A DNA stretch of 64,000 bases from positions 58,424,076-58,488,075 of the forward strand of contig OZ023274.1 in the NCBI GenBank assembly GCA_964007475.1, in the 5' to 3' direction. Origin of the DNA: Hybos culiciformis (lineage: Eukaryota > Arthropoda > Insecta > Diptera > Hybotidae). A model generated the notes under the pieces. That model ran no database searches. It saw only the letters and a program-made list of their open reading frames with translations, and was not told where the DNA came from. Both the position numbers and the translations under genes were made by a program. Within the stretch, counting starts at the first letter, position 1; every line of letters starts with the position of its first letter. Shown one piece after another: positions 30,336 through 41,523 of this stretch.

Positions 30336-30516
30336 ATAGAGCATGAGACTCTTAATCTTAGGGCGGTTTCGAGCCCCACCATAACATTATGAAATGTAAA
30401 ATTTTTGCTCCTTATATATATATAAAAAAAAAAAAAAAACACAATAAATTAAATAAATTTTTTTTATACACATTTAAATTTTTTTTTTCCGTTTCCTAGA
30501 TTCAATCTACCTTGTT
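30336..30516. other. 3' untranslated region of element C
   Basis: About 180 bp with A and T runs before the 3' LTR. The usual polypurine tract is not seen next to the LTR; the sequence just upstream is pyrimidine-rich (TTTCCGTTTCCTAGATTC). The nearest purine run is the poly-A at 30424-30440. Confidence 0.5.
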
Positions 30517-31831
30517 TGTTACAGAGAAAAAAAATTTTTCTAATTAGAATTAGATAAATATCCTAAAAATTTCAAAAAAAAAAAAAGAATAAAAATTATA
30601 TAAAATAACTTTAACTGCATTTTTTTTTAACTCAAGAATTTTTTTATTTGGAATAGGTCAAGAATACATAAAAGCATAATTTACAGAATAATACATCTGA
30701 TGTAATATTTTTTAAATTTTGCATTATGCCTTTTTTTTTGTTGTTTTGTTTTTTTTATATGAAGTTGTTTTGATTAAAAATCATATAAAAGAATTGATTT
30801 TTTTTACAACAATTTTATATTATGTTTTACCTCAAAACAAAAAAAAAGGAACCCATACAGAAAATACTGTGAAGGTACCAACCTAATGTTTCCACCTACA
30901 CGGAAGAGCAACATTAGATGACAACAGATCACGAATCTGCATAAAGAAATTCAAGACCTCCTAAAAGCAGGCATCAAAAAAAAAAAAAATAAATAAATAA
31001 ATAAATAAATTAAAGCAATTGTTTATATATATATCACCATTATGATATAAGAAAAACAAAAGAAACAAAACCAAACAAAAAAAAAAAACAAAAATTTGTA
31101 TTCTTTATAAACGGTTATCAAAGAAAACCAAAAAAATTTTATGTAAATAACCTTCAATTAATTATGTACAACAAAAAAATAAATAAAAATTTTTATTTAT
31201 TTTCAAATAATTTTATATCTATATGTATGAAATCATATTGTTCAACAATCAACAATAATTAATGTAATCTTTTAATTAAGTTTATAAAAAAATTGTTGAT
31301 AGTTTAATTTTACGTTTGTTAAATAAAATATCTAAAAAAAAAATAACTATGTGTTATTGCTAAATCAATCCCACAGGTCCTTATAGGTACCATAAGAAAT
31401 GCTGATGTAAGGTCCAGCTCTAGATGGCCATAGCCATAAGCTGAAGAATGACTTCTTAGTCATTTAAGTTTTAAGTTTTTTTATTTTGAATTGGTTGTGG
31501 TTTCTCAAATATCCTTTTTTTGAGATCTCCTTTTTATCTTCTTTTAAACGAAAGACATCCTATAAATATTGTTATGGACCCCCTTGGTGTTCACTGTCCT
31601 TACCCACCCACCGACGAGCTTAGACCCAGCCTTAAAACACGGATGTCCTTAGACAGTGGACTCAACACCAGGCTAATTATTGAAAGTAGAGCACTTTCTC
31701 TTGCATCTACTTTCACATGTTTCCCTTTTTATCATAATTTCCTTTATGATAAAATCCTTTTTGTTTGAGTTCATTTGAACTCATATTATTCGTAGTTTAA
31801 CTACTTACTAATTTATTTTTTTAACATAACA
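30517..31831 (+). repeat. Element C 3' LTR
   Basis: 1315 bp, TGTTACAGAG...TTAACATAACA, followed by GGAT, the same 4-bp target duplication as at the 5' side. Almost identical to the 5' LTR over shared parts (single-base differences such as GGGG/GTGG, AGAACAC/AAAACAC). It has an extra block of about 430 bp (from 'TTTTTTTATTTGGAATAGG' to a CAAAAGAAACAAAACC region). Since short repeats flank the block, a deletion in the 5' LTR is the simpler reading. Confidence 0.9.
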
Positions 31832-32022
31832 GGATCCCGGTATTAATACCGGTATTTGAAGTAATTAAAAATGAGATATTACGCTGCAACAAATGAAAAA
31901 AAATAAAAAGTTAAGAAACAAACTTAAATTTTAATTCAATAATGTATAAAAAACAATTCAATAAAATAAAAGTTATCCAAAATAGAACAAAAATAAATAC
32001 AATAAACAAAATAATTACTTTA

Positions 32023-32160
32023 ATTTTCTTTTAAAATATGATCTCAAAAATGTTAAATTGTCAAACGATTTGTCGCTTAACCTGGATCTAATTTTTGTGT
32101 GCAGCAGTACTTCTGCTGAAAATCCTCTTTCGGACTCGACGCTTGTGGTGTTATGGATAT
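32023..32160 (-). pseudogene. hAT transposase C-terminal (dimerisation) domain fragment
   Basis: The minus strand reads 'TTSVESERGFSAEV' followed by 'IRSRLSDKSFDNLTFLRSY'. This fits the hATC dimerisation signature (T-S-V-x-S-E-R-x-F-S ... R-x-x-L ... L-x-x-L-R). The rest of the transposase is absent. It identifies the surrounding inverted-repeat element as hAT. Confidence 0.85.
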
Positions 32161-32525
32161 AAGGTAGTCATGTACTAGTTGAAGATATTTGCCCGTTATA
32201 TTTTCCACTTCGAAGTAAGTTACCTCGTGTTTTACAATTTTATAATTTAAAAATTATTTTAAATTGGATTTTAAGTTGGATATTTTCAATTTTTAGACAT
32301 GGAACCTAAAAATATGATAATTGCTTATAAACAATTAAATATTTAAATAAAAAAGTTATAAAAAATTTAACACCAAATACCGGTATTAAGTGGAAAGTAA
32401 TACCGGTATTGAACGGTATCAAAAATGCTCGGTAATACCGGGATCCCGGTATTGCAAGCCCTACTATTAATACATTTACTTCAAATTATCATAAAATCAT
32501 ATTTCATATTTATGAAAAAAGAATA

Positions 32526-32660
32526 CACACGAAGCATGTCATAGGAACTGCCGAAAGCAGTTAATACTTAAAAGCTTTAAACTATAAAATAACAGGGGCT
32601 ACAAATAATGGACTGCTCAAATAATGGACAAATAATGGACTGTTTGGTCAGGTAATCTAT
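32526..32660. repeat. Partial foldback MITE (CACACGAAGC), third copy
   Basis: Diverged left arm of the foldback seen at 37699 and 52631: 'CACACGAAGC', 'AACTGCCGAAAGCAG', 'TTTAAACTATAAAATAACAG' and 'GGGCTACAAATAATGG' recognisable. It is followed by 'TGGTCAGGTAATCTATATTT', another shared word (38615, 52560). The right arm is missing. Confidence 0.6.
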
Positions 32661-33200
32661 ATTTCACCGAAGCTACCTATTTTGACAAAAAAAAAAAAAA
32701 AAAAGGTATATTTTAAGCCGGGCACACCTTGACCGTAGCTCCCAAAATTTTCGGTCAGATAATCTTTATTTCACCGTATTTCAGATTCTTTCATGATGAA
32801 GCTTTTATTTTGACAAACAAACTGTAGTCTTCTATACTGTATAGGCTGTTTGTCAAAATAAAAAAAGAATTATTTAATAATAATGCAAAAATTCTAAAGG
32901 AGCGTCCACACATGCACATTTCGTTTTTTGGTCAGACATGACGCTTGTGTGGACGAAATATTCGTGTTAAAAAGTGATTATTCGTCATCCCTAAACGAAC
33001 ATGAAGATTTTCGTTTCATGAGCCGAAATGTTCGCAATGTATATGAACATTTACATAAATTTAAGGTTTTTCTCGGGTTTAATAACATAGTTACTTACAG
33101 GGCTTTTTTATACGGAACGCAGTGGACCTCAGTTCCGCAGTTTTTTTTATATTTTTCTTACGAAATAATGACGAGTACTTTTTTCAATCAATTATTTTGA
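32661..33200. other. Unassigned stretch with one hairpin
   Basis: A perfect-looking inverted pair 'TTTTATTTTGACAAACA' / 'TGTTTGTCAAAATAAAA' lies at 32803-32867. A 90-codon open frame (32928-33200) has no recognisable features and its composition is that of the surrounding DNA; I do not call it a gene. Confidence 0.4.
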
Positions 33201-33360
33201 CAATGAAATTTCAAAATTAATTTTGTCTATAAGTTACGAGATGGCAGTAGCTTACAATTTTGCAGAACTATTAGAAAACAAGTACCTATAATGAAATTTC
33301 AAAATTAATTTTCTCGGTGAGTATCGAAATGGCAGTAGCTGCCAATTTTGCAATATGTAT
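33200..33360. repeat. Two-copy tandem repeat, about 95 bp
   Basis: The unit 'ATGAAATTTCAAAATTAATTTT...GTA/TGAGATGGCAGTAGCT..CAATTTTGCA' occurs twice (33205 and 33291). Non-coding. Confidence 0.6.
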
Positions 33361-35073
33361 TTGAGTACCGTACGATCTCTTATAATTTACTTTAAGAAAA
33401 GAAATTATTTTTCTTTTTTCTCTTTTACCACCAAATTATGATTCTACTAAGTATAAAAATGAAAAAAGCAAATAAAATAAATTAAAAAAAAAAGCAAATA
33501 AATTAATTTTTTTTTTATTTAAAATGCATTTCGATATTATTATTTATTATACCATCTTCAGATATGAAATTTTTGAGACTAAATTACTTTTTACAAAATT
33601 CAGGTATCAAAAATTTTTTTAATTTTTTATTTTGTTTTTTTGCGGATAAAACAATTTCAAACATTTTTTTTATGAAACAATTAACAAATTTTTATCATAT
33701 TTAATACAATACTATAGATTATAGAAAGAAGGGTTTTATTTCAATAATCCTACACGACACCCTTTTGACTTCCTTTGTTTAGTCGCTGTGGCAACCCTAT
33801 TTAAATTATAACATAATTTTTTATCTTACATTTTTTTAATTAAGCTATTAAATTAAAATAAATTATATTGTAAAATTAAAAAAAAAAAAAAAAATTTCTT
33901 TTCTTACCTTAAGACGGTCTGCAAAAATGTTTGTTTCTTTTTAATTATTTTGTAATAATGTGGTTATGTAGCATCTAAAAAATTCAATACATTCATATAT
34001 ATTCAATACATTCATACGAAAATTCGCTGCCTTGTATTTTTGACCACTGAGAGCGCTGACAAAAAAGCTGATAGGGATGATTATACTGAAAAAAAGTATT
34101 TTTTCAGCTCATTTGTGCGTTTGATTTTGTTTCTTATTTTGTTCCTTCGCCTCACAGTATTTAGAAGTATTTACAAGTTTTTAATTTCTCATTCCAGCTC
34201 AAAAACTGAAAATTTCAAATTCTGGCGCACTAACTAATCGAGATGGTATTAATGCAGTCAAAAGCATGAGATTTATACTGAAGTTGAACTGATTCCCTTG
34301 AAGGCATTATTTTGGAGAATTGAATATATATGATGTTCAAAATAAAACTTAATTTATTGTCGAAGTACCTAAGTAATCAACCGGTGATTATGGAAGATGT
34401 ACAACGCCACTATTTGATAAATTTAGATAATTTCAGCATTAATAACATCAGAAGTTCTTGAAATAGAAACATACTATTGCATAAAGATTTGATTATTTTA
34501 ATGAACTACCAAGTAATCTGAAAAAAGCCTAGTGGAATTCAAAGGAAACTGATACCTGATACCAATGAAAAATTTAATAGTATTTAAATTTAAATGTACT
34601 TTAAAACAAATTTCACTGAATAAATTAATAAAAACAAAAAACTAAAACCGTTTTTCGATTTCAGGCCGTTTAGGGATTAATTTTTTGAAGAGAATATTTA
34701 GTGGAGTTCATAGAATAACTTGAAGTATTTTTGACAATAAATTGTGAGTTATTGAAACAGAAAGAAGTGAATATAAAATTCTATGATCTATCTTCTACCA
34801 AAATATTAGACATTTTACTTTTTAACGAATCTCCTGAAACGTAATACAATAAAATCCTTTTTTCTCAAAAGTACGACCTGGCTATTTTGCAACTGTTATA
34901 ACCAGAGTATGTTTTCTATCGGAATAGAATTCTTTTCCGAAGGAAAAAAAAATTTACAGAAACGTATTTTTACTTCAATCAGAAAAATATCATCATCTGA
35001 TTTTTTCAGTTTTTATTTTTCTCTTCTTTTTTTTTATTTTTCTCTTCTTCTAAAGAAAAATTTCCCTAAATAA
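33361..35073. other. No gene seen
   Basis: AT-rich DNA with A and T runs; no protein similarity recognised in any frame. The 65-codon frame at 34040-34237 has no supporting feature. Confidence 0.45.
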
Positions 35074-36870
35074 ATCGTAGAGAAGTTAGCAACTTCTTGT
35101 TGTTTTTCCCAGCAATACCGTAAAACAATATCGTAAACAATTACCCAGGAAAAAATAAGTACTTAAATTGTAGTCACAATACAGGAAATTTTATTCGGTT
35201 ACAGGAAATTTTATTCAAATACTAAATTTCAATTTTATAAATATTTTTTGTTTATTATTTTTTAATTCCATGAACATCATAGTGTGCACAATTAACGATT
35301 TATGGAGGTAAGTTTAGGCGATACTGCCGTTTCCTTGAACCACTCAGAATGGGCTGAAACTTGGAGGGGGGATAGAGGCGGTGCCTAAACTCCCGTTTCG
35401 GGGAAAGGGCCCCCCAAAGTTTTTATACATTTTTGTATGGAAATTTTTTTTTGTGTCCGATTTGGCCAATTTTTGGGTAGGTGGTAGAGACGGTCCCTAA
35501 AATGTTAAATCCGAGACGGCTTTTGAGGGAAAGCCCCCATTTCGGAGATATGGCCCTTCAAAGTTTTCATACGAAATTCGTTATTTTTTTTTTTTTTTTG
35601 TAAAAAGGCTGTGACGAGAATTTAATTTTTAAAAAAGGAGGGGGGGGGCGGGCCCGCGGGCGGGGGTTGGTCAGTGGGATTTCCGTCGCGAGCCGCAAAT
35701 CCCACTGACCAACCGCTCGCCCGCCGTATGAAAACTTTGAAGGGTCATATCTCCGAAATGGGGGCTTCTCTCGAAAACCGTCTCGGATTCAACATTCTAG
35801 GGACCGCCTCTATCACCTACCCAAAAATTGGACAAATTGGGCACAAAAAAAAATTCCATACAAAAATGTATGAAAACTTTGGGGGCCCTTTCTCCGAAAC
35901 GGGACCTTTGCCCCAAGAACTGATTTCAGTTTTGGAAGTTTGTGCACCGCCTCTACCCCCCTTCTAAGTTTCAGCCCATTCTGAATGGTTCAAGGGAACG
36001 GCAGTATCGCCTAAGCTTTGGTTTCAGCCAATTCCGTAAATCGTTAATTGTGCGCACTATGATGTTCATCATGGTAGGAATTAAAAAAAATATAAGAAAA
36101 AAAAATTTTTTTTAAGAAAAGATGTTTTTTATCGAAGAGCCCTAAAAACTTCAAAGTAAGAATTTGTTTTTGGAAAATCTTGATATTAAATGTTCAAACT
36201 ATTTTAAAAAGCGTTCGAGACCAATAAGAAATATTGATTTGGTACATTGAAAAGGTCTTGAACACTTTTTAAAATATTTTGAACATTTAATATCAAGACC
36301 TTCTAAAAACAAATTCTTATTTTAAAGTTTTGAGGACTTCGATTTTTTTTACTTTTATTTTTTATTTTTTACTTTTTAGTTACAATAAAACACATACGTT
36401 TCATGTTTTTTTCTTTTAATTCATACCATAAATTTTTTTTTTAATTTACGAAATATTTTAACCTACCACTTCAAAATGAAAATGGCTTTAAATTCAAAAT
36501 TACCATTTGATAAATATTTAAAAGCGTTTTAGAATTTTTTAGAACTATGCGAAATATCACTTGGCTTGGCTGTAATTTTTTTAATTTTTTACATACAATT
36601 TTTTATTAATCCCGTCAAATTGTTTATTTAATTTTACAACAGATGTCTCTTTCGGAGACAATAATAAATAATCTAATCGGAGAAAATAATAAACAAAAAA
36701 TATTTATAAAATTGACATTTAGTATTTGAATAAAATTTCCTGTAACCGAATAAAATTTCCTGTATTGTGACTACAATTTAAGAACTTATTTTTTCCTGGG
36801 TAATTGCTTACGATATTGTTTTACGGTATTGCTGGGAAAAACAACAAGAAGTTGCTAACTTCTCTACGAT
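35074..36870. mobile_element. 1.8-kb foldback element with GC-rich centre
   Basis: The outer arms start ATCGTAGAGAAGTTAGCAAC at 35074 and close with the complement at 36870. Complementarity continues inward for several hundred bases ('CCCAGCAATACCGTAAAACA', 'ACAGGAAATTTTATTC' twice in each arm, 'CATAGTGTGCACAATTAACG', 'TAGAGGCGGTGCC', 'TTCGGAGATATGGCCCTTCA'). The centre is a GC island with the hairpin 35666-35714 ('GGTTGGTCAGTGGGATTT' and complement). A second palindrome is nested in the right arm at about 36125-36345. Modules of the inner arms recur at 42345-42890. The ORF 35674-35967 is a by-product of the repeat. Confidence 0.8.
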
Positions 36871-37698
36871 CTAAATAATTTATAAATCCCTCATTAAAAG
36901 AAACTTTCAAAAATAAATATATTTAGGAGAGAAATAATATCCTTCTTTTTCCTTCAAAGAAGACTATTCTCTTTTTGATTTTTTTCCTTCTCTAAAAAAT
37001 AAAAAAAAAAACAAGTAGTAAAGTAAACAAAAATTCGAAAAAAAATTAAAACGGTGCACACATACAACATTGCACACATACAACATTGCACACATACAAC
37101 ATTGCACACATAAAATTTTTTTTCTGTATACTATGCTGCTAATCAAGGTTGTGTATATATGGATGAAGAAATTCCTTTCTTTATACTATGTACAAACGTT
37201 GAGGTACTTCACATATGTTTTTTTGCACCAAAATGTCAGTTAAAAAAAAAAACTTATACAATGCCGTTGAGTTGGCGAGCAAATTAGTTTATTCGAGCAA
37301 TCTGTGCAATAGCGACTTAAACAACCGGCTAAAATCAACTCAATTTTAAAAAAGGAATTCACAAATTGCTTTCAGTTTAGACGAAAAATAATATTTCATG
37401 AATTTAAAAACCCGTTCAAAGTAAAAAAATAATTCAAAATATACCTAATTTTTTATTTTCGAATTAAATTTTCTGATTTGAAAACTTTTGAATCGGCGAG
37501 TTGAATTTTTATTCAAACTAAAGTTCTTCAGATCTTCGCGTCGGCTAGCTCGCTTCAGATTTCTAATTTCTTCCAATATTTTTTTTACATAAAAAAAAGT
37601 GCACCAAAATGTCAGTCAAGAAAATATACAGAGTAATTAGCTTAATTTTTTTAAGGTGTAAAATTATTTTTATTTCAAAATAAAGTCAAAAAAAAAAA
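36871..37698. other. Unassigned stretch with small repeats
   Basis: No gene. Two copies of a word like 'GCACCAAAATGTCAGT' (37228 and 37602), also seen as 'GCACACAAATGTCAAAAA' at 41532 and 42271, suggest repeat ends. Confidence 0.4.
37054..37111. repeat. 15-bp tandem repeat
   Basis: About 3.5 copies of 'TGCACACATACAACAT'. A simple tandem array; too few and too regular in spacing to be a CRISPR array. Confidence 0.8.
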
Positions 37699-37928
37699 CA
37701 CACGAGGCAGTCATAGAACTGCCTACAGAAGTTTATACTTAAGATTTAAACTATGAAATAACAGTGGCTACAAATGATGGGCTGCTCAGTACAAAAATAT
37801 AAATTAAAATATTTTTATTTTAATTTGCATTTTGTACTCACCAGCCTATCATTTATAGCCACTGTTATTTCATAGTTTAAATCTTTAAGTATAAACTTCT
37901 GTCGTCAGTTCTATGACTACCTCGTGTG
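37699..37928. mobile_element. Foldback MITE (CACACGAGGC), copy 1
   Basis: 230 bp, almost one long hairpin: 'CACACGAGGCAGTCATAGAA', 'AGTTTATACTTAAGATTTAA' and 'ACTATGAAATAACAGTGGCT' on the left arm are matched by complements on the right. A copy with about 95% visible identity is at 52631-52859, and a partial one at 32526. As RNA it would form a hairpin long enough to be processed into small RNAs. Confidence 0.85.
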
Positions 37929-38038
37929 TTTTTTTTTTTCAATAATATTCATCTTGATTACCAATATTAAGTGTATAATGCAAAAAAATTATGTTTCCTA
38001 AAACAGAAGACAACCATTCGAAATAAAAAAGAGAAAAA

Positions 38039-38293
38039 ATTCGCACTGCACATTGCAACTTATAATAAAATAACATAAAAAGATGTGCGAGTTTTATTCT
38101 ACTTTAAAAATCTTAAAATCAAAAACAGAAGTTTACAAACATTCGATATTAGATAATAACAAAGGGGAAAAAAATTGCACTGCACATTGCAACTTATAGC
38201 AAAATATCATAAAAAGATGTGCGAGTTTTATTCTACTTTAAAAATCTTGAAATCTAAACAGAAGTTTACAAACATTCGATATTAGATAATAAA
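38039..38293. repeat. Two-copy tandem duplication, about 133 bp
   Basis: The unit starts 'TTGCACTGCACATTGCAACT' and includes 'AAAAAGATGTGCGAGTTTTA' and 'ACATTCGATATTAGATAATA'; two copies with few differences. Non-coding. Confidence 0.75.
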
Positions 38294-38348
38294 AAAAAAA
38301 TCATAAATTAGAATTTTTTAATTATATTTTAGAAAGCCGAAATCAAAT

Positions 38349-38414
38349 GGACTATATGGCTTAGTAGCTAGAACATCAGACTATGAGAGTGAAGGTGTCA
38401 GGTTCGATTCCCAA
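38349..38414 (+). repeat. tRNA-like (Tyr-type) pol III sequence 1
   Basis: A-box-like TGGCTTAGTAGC and B-box-like GGTTCGATTCC at tRNA spacing. The anticodon-arm region is TCAGA-CTATGAG-AGTGA, so the arm is damaged. No matching acceptor stem and T stem, so not a functional tRNA gene. Confidence 0.6.
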
Positions 38415-39101
38415 ACAATATTTTTTTTTTTAATTTTTTAATTTTTTTGAACATAATAATAGGTTTAAGAACCAAAATTTTTTTATTAGTATGATATGTA
38501 ATTTTTTTGCTTGTAATATTGGGCCCTATATATACATATATTTGAAATTAAAAAAGTCTGAAAGTGCCAGGCAGCAGCAAAGTACGATAATTAAGAATTC
38601 CTTCCCAAAATGATTGGTCTGGTAATCTTTATTTCACCGGAGCTACCTATTTTGGAATTTTTTTTTATAGCAATATTCAATTGCATTAATTCATATATGA
38701 AATTTTACAGTTTTCAACTAAGTTCTCAAATAAGTTTTTATCTACATTTTAATTTTATAATATGTATTATAAAATTATAAAACACTATTTTTTAATTAAA
38801 AGTTTTTTCCATTTATATAAATTAAAATAAAAAATCAAAGAGCGCCTAATTTGCAAATTTTTTTGAACCAAATAACCTTTGCCACCAAATTTGCTACAAT
38901 TTTACTTAGCTCTGTGTTTTGCTTCAAAAATAGAATATGTATATAGAATGTGTATATAGAATATGTATGCAGAATATGTATATAGAAAATTAAAAAAAAA
39001 AAAATAAATTAGTGGCTGATAAAAACATTTTGGTTTGTTTAAATATCTCAAAAAAACTAATTACTATGAAAAAAAAAAAAAAATATTTCACAAAAATCTC
39101 G

Positions 39102-39169
39102 TCATTGGGAATCGAACCAGGCACCTTCAGACTTACAGTCTGAGGTTCCACTAGGCCATATTGTCTATA
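39102..39169 (-). repeat. tRNA-like (Tyr-type) sequence 2
   Basis: On the minus strand TCAGA-CTGTAAG-TCTGA gives a perfect anticodon arm with GTA (Tyr). A box and B box (GGTTCGATTCC) are intact. The acceptor and T stems do not pair. Confidence 0.65.
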
Positions 39170-39458
39170 TGAGTTTAGCTTTCTAAAAAAATACAAAAAA
39201 TATTTTTGATTTATTTTCCTAAATAGTATTAAATCTCAAGTTGTGCTTAATAAAATTGATAAAGGCACTCTTTTTTTTGTGTACATTTTTCAAATTCGTT
39301 TTTTGAGTATTCTTATTCTCGTCGTTTTTTGAGTATTCTAATTCTTATTCTTATTCTTTTTTGAGTATTCTTATTCTCCTACAAGAATAAAATAAAAACA
39401 AAAAAATGAATGGTTTATTAGAATTTTTTTATTATATTTTAGAAAACCAAAATCATAT

Positions 39459-39522
39459 GGGCTATATGGCTTAGTGGCTAGAACATCAGACTATAAGAGT
39501 GAAGGTGTCAGGTTCGATTCCT
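39459..39522 (+). repeat. tRNA-like sequence 3
   Basis: TGGCTTAGTGGCTAG and GGTTCGATTCC boxes with loop CTATAAG. It forms a head-to-head pair with sequence 4. Confidence 0.6.
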
Positions 39523-39676
39523 CCAAAGAATACATTTTTTTTTTAATTTTTTTCATTTTTTGAACATAATAATTTTTTATTTTTTTGAACATAATTTTTT
39601 TATTGGTAGGATATGTAATTTTTTTGCTTGTAATATTGGGCCCTATATATACATATATTTGAAATTAAAAAATCTT

Positions 39677-39747
39677 GTCATTGGGAATCGAACCAGGCAC
39701 CTTCAGACTTATAGTGTGATGTTCTAGCCACTAAGCCATATTGTCCA
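39677..39747 (-). repeat. tRNA-like sequence 4
   Basis: On the minus strand: TGGCTTAGTGGCTAG, loop CTATAAG, GGTTCGATTCC. Inverse partner of sequence 3, 155 bp away. Confidence 0.6.
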
Positions 39748-39870
39748 TATGATTTTGGGTTTTTTAAATATAATAAAAAAATAAGTATTCTTCTTCTTCT
39801 TTTTCTGAAAAAAATGATGACGATTCTGAGAAAAATGATTCGAACTCGATTCGAAAATGGATTTTTACCC

Positions 39871-40988
39871 TTTCGGCGTCTGTTCAGGAGAACTATTTTT
39901 GAAAAAGATTAAAAAAATAAATCTCCGAAATGAAATTTCAGGGAAGGAAAAAGAATGAAATTGAAAAATTCAGGAGGGATATTTTACATACCCTGGTTAT
40001 AACATAATGACGGGGGTGTATCTTAACATCTCTTCAAGGCAATAAATTGTCATGAAAATGTTATCATCACTCTCATATACATGCTAATATGAGCGGAGGG
40101 GGCTGGGTACGAATCATGCAATGGAAAATTAATACAACCACCAAACGATGCTTAAATCAAGATTCAGAAAAGAAACAAAAGAATTATAGACAATAACGAA
40201 ATCACTAGTGACATATCACATAACACAAAGAATAGTTTCCCTAGTTAAACATTTTAAAGGAAGATTAGAAGAAAGAGTAAATTAAAAAAATAAAGAATAT
40301 AAATAAGTAAAAAATAGAAATAAAATTAAAAAGAAAGAAGAATTAGTACTACTACTAAATAAATAAAAAAAAATTACTCAAATTAAAACAATCAGTTTCA
40401 TCGATCTATATGGATAAATATTTTGGTACGTTTATACCAGAGTAAACATATTTCTATAGTAGAGTAACAAGGAATAACGAAAATTTTTATGCAAAAAAAA
40501 AAAAAATTCACCTCCCTCTTACAAGATGCCTTTCTGATTCCTTTTACTTAATTTTTTTTCGCAGGTTTTTTTAAAATCCAAAATTAAGTACTTTTTTAAG
40601 AACAAAGTGAGTTCATTTCGTTTTATTTTCGACTTAAAACTATTTTCTTATTTTTAAAATTTTTGAAAACCGTAAAATTATTTATATTTTACAATTTTTT
40701 TAATTTTTTGTAAAGACAAAAAATTATCATAGTCACCTGGTTCTTTTATAAAATAAATGCATTATTTACATTTATTTGGCCTTAAGCGCGTCATAGTTTC
40801 CCTTAAATACTCAATACTAATAAATAAAAATCATATGATTTTTGTTTTGCTTTAATTTTTCGATTTTAAGGGTGTGAGAATTTTTTTTAAAGCTTAAAGC
40901 TAATTTGAATTTCAACCGCTAGTGATTTAAATGTGAGAAATTAAAATAATAATTTAAATTAACTTTTACCAATTTTTTAGTTCTCAAT
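39871..40988. other. No gene seen
   Basis: AT-rich spacer between the large inverted-repeat arms; 40280-40390 is almost only A with few other bases. Confidence 0.45.
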
Positions 40989-41303
40989 TTGATGAATTTT
41001 AAACAGTTTAAAAAATGTAAATTAACAGTTCCTCCTAAAAACTTTCTTAATTATATTAAAATATTACAGGATAAGTTTGCTGAAAATTTCGATTTACATG
41101 TAACAGAAAATAGTTTAGTAAGTAAATTAGCTTCCCTTCTTACAAACGTTGAATGTAATTTCAAATGTTGTGAAAATTTCAATAAAATTTATTTAATTCA
41201 TTTTTTCATACGTGTGCGCATATATTTCATTTTAAATTTTTTTAATAAAAATGTAAAAATTAGAAAAAATAGAAATAAAATGTTGTCTGTGATGAGTTTA
41301 TAA
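40989..41303 (+). pseudogene. Small ORF, possibly a transposase tail
   Basis: 104 codons. 'ILQDKFAENFDLH' and the end 'NKIYLIHFFIRVRIYFILNF' with an Asn-Lys follow-up recall the extreme C-terminus of P/THAP9-like or similar insect transposases (Phe-Phe-Ile-Arg-x-Arg-Ile pattern). The similarity is weak and rests on a short segment; there is no catalytic region nearby. It may equally be an unassigned fragment. Confidence 0.25.
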
Positions 41304-41523
41304 AATTAAAAGTCTTGTTTTATTTCGTAACTTTTAAAAAAGCAACCATCTCATCCCTGATCATTTTTATTCAACACAATGATAGATTTTGAGTAAAAAA
41401 AAACATAGATTTAATTGGCGGGACGAAATAAATTTTCTATGGCAGATACTTTACTTTATGAAATAGGTGTACAATGGTTTATACTATAAACGAATGAAGC
41501 CGAAGAAGAAGAAGAAGTACTTG

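Larger units (their letters stand above)
18857..32463 (-). mobile_element. hAT remnant (TAGGACTTGCAATAC ends) split by element C
   Basis: Left end TAGGACTTGCAATAC at 18857, right end GTATTGCAAGCCCTA at 32463. Only 64 bp on the left and about 630 bp on the right belong to it; element C occupies the rest. The ends contain palindromic 'GGTATTAATACCGG' and 'GGGATCCCGG' words. A clear 8-bp duplication was not found. The minus strand at 32023-32160 still codes for the end of a hAT transposase. Confidence 0.72.
38470..39870 (+). repeat. Left arm of a large inverted repeat
   Basis: Most of this segment is present in reverse complement at 50413-52625, including three tRNA-like units, 'GCTTGTAATATTGGGCCCTA', 'TTTTGCTTCAAAAATAGAAT', 'AATTTGCAAATTTTTTTGAA' and the inner end 'GGATTTTTACCCT'. 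The two arms face each other across about 10.5 kb. Foldback MITEs flank both outer ends (37699 and 52631). Confidence 0.75.

Noticed and set aside
32928..33200. 90-codon ORF as a host gene
   Set aside because: No motif, no flanking signals, and composition like the neighbouring non-coding DNA.
35674..35967. 97-codon ORF with weak similarity to the minus-strand ORF at 42425-42613
   Set aside because: Both lie in arms of the same foldback family; similarity follows from DNA homology and the frames are short.
37054..37111. Regular short repeats that could suggest a CRISPR array
   Set aside because: The 15-bp units are contiguous with no unique spacers, and the surroundings are eukaryotic; it is a simple tandem repeat.
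39102..39169. Functional tRNA-Tyr gene
   Set aside because: A perfect anticodon arm and boxes, but the acceptor and T stems do not pair and no copy is better; called tRNA-like repeat.
40989..41303. Source transposase for the CAATGCC elements
   Set aside because: Only a weak, short resemblance to transposase C-termini, and no matching inverted repeats flank it.
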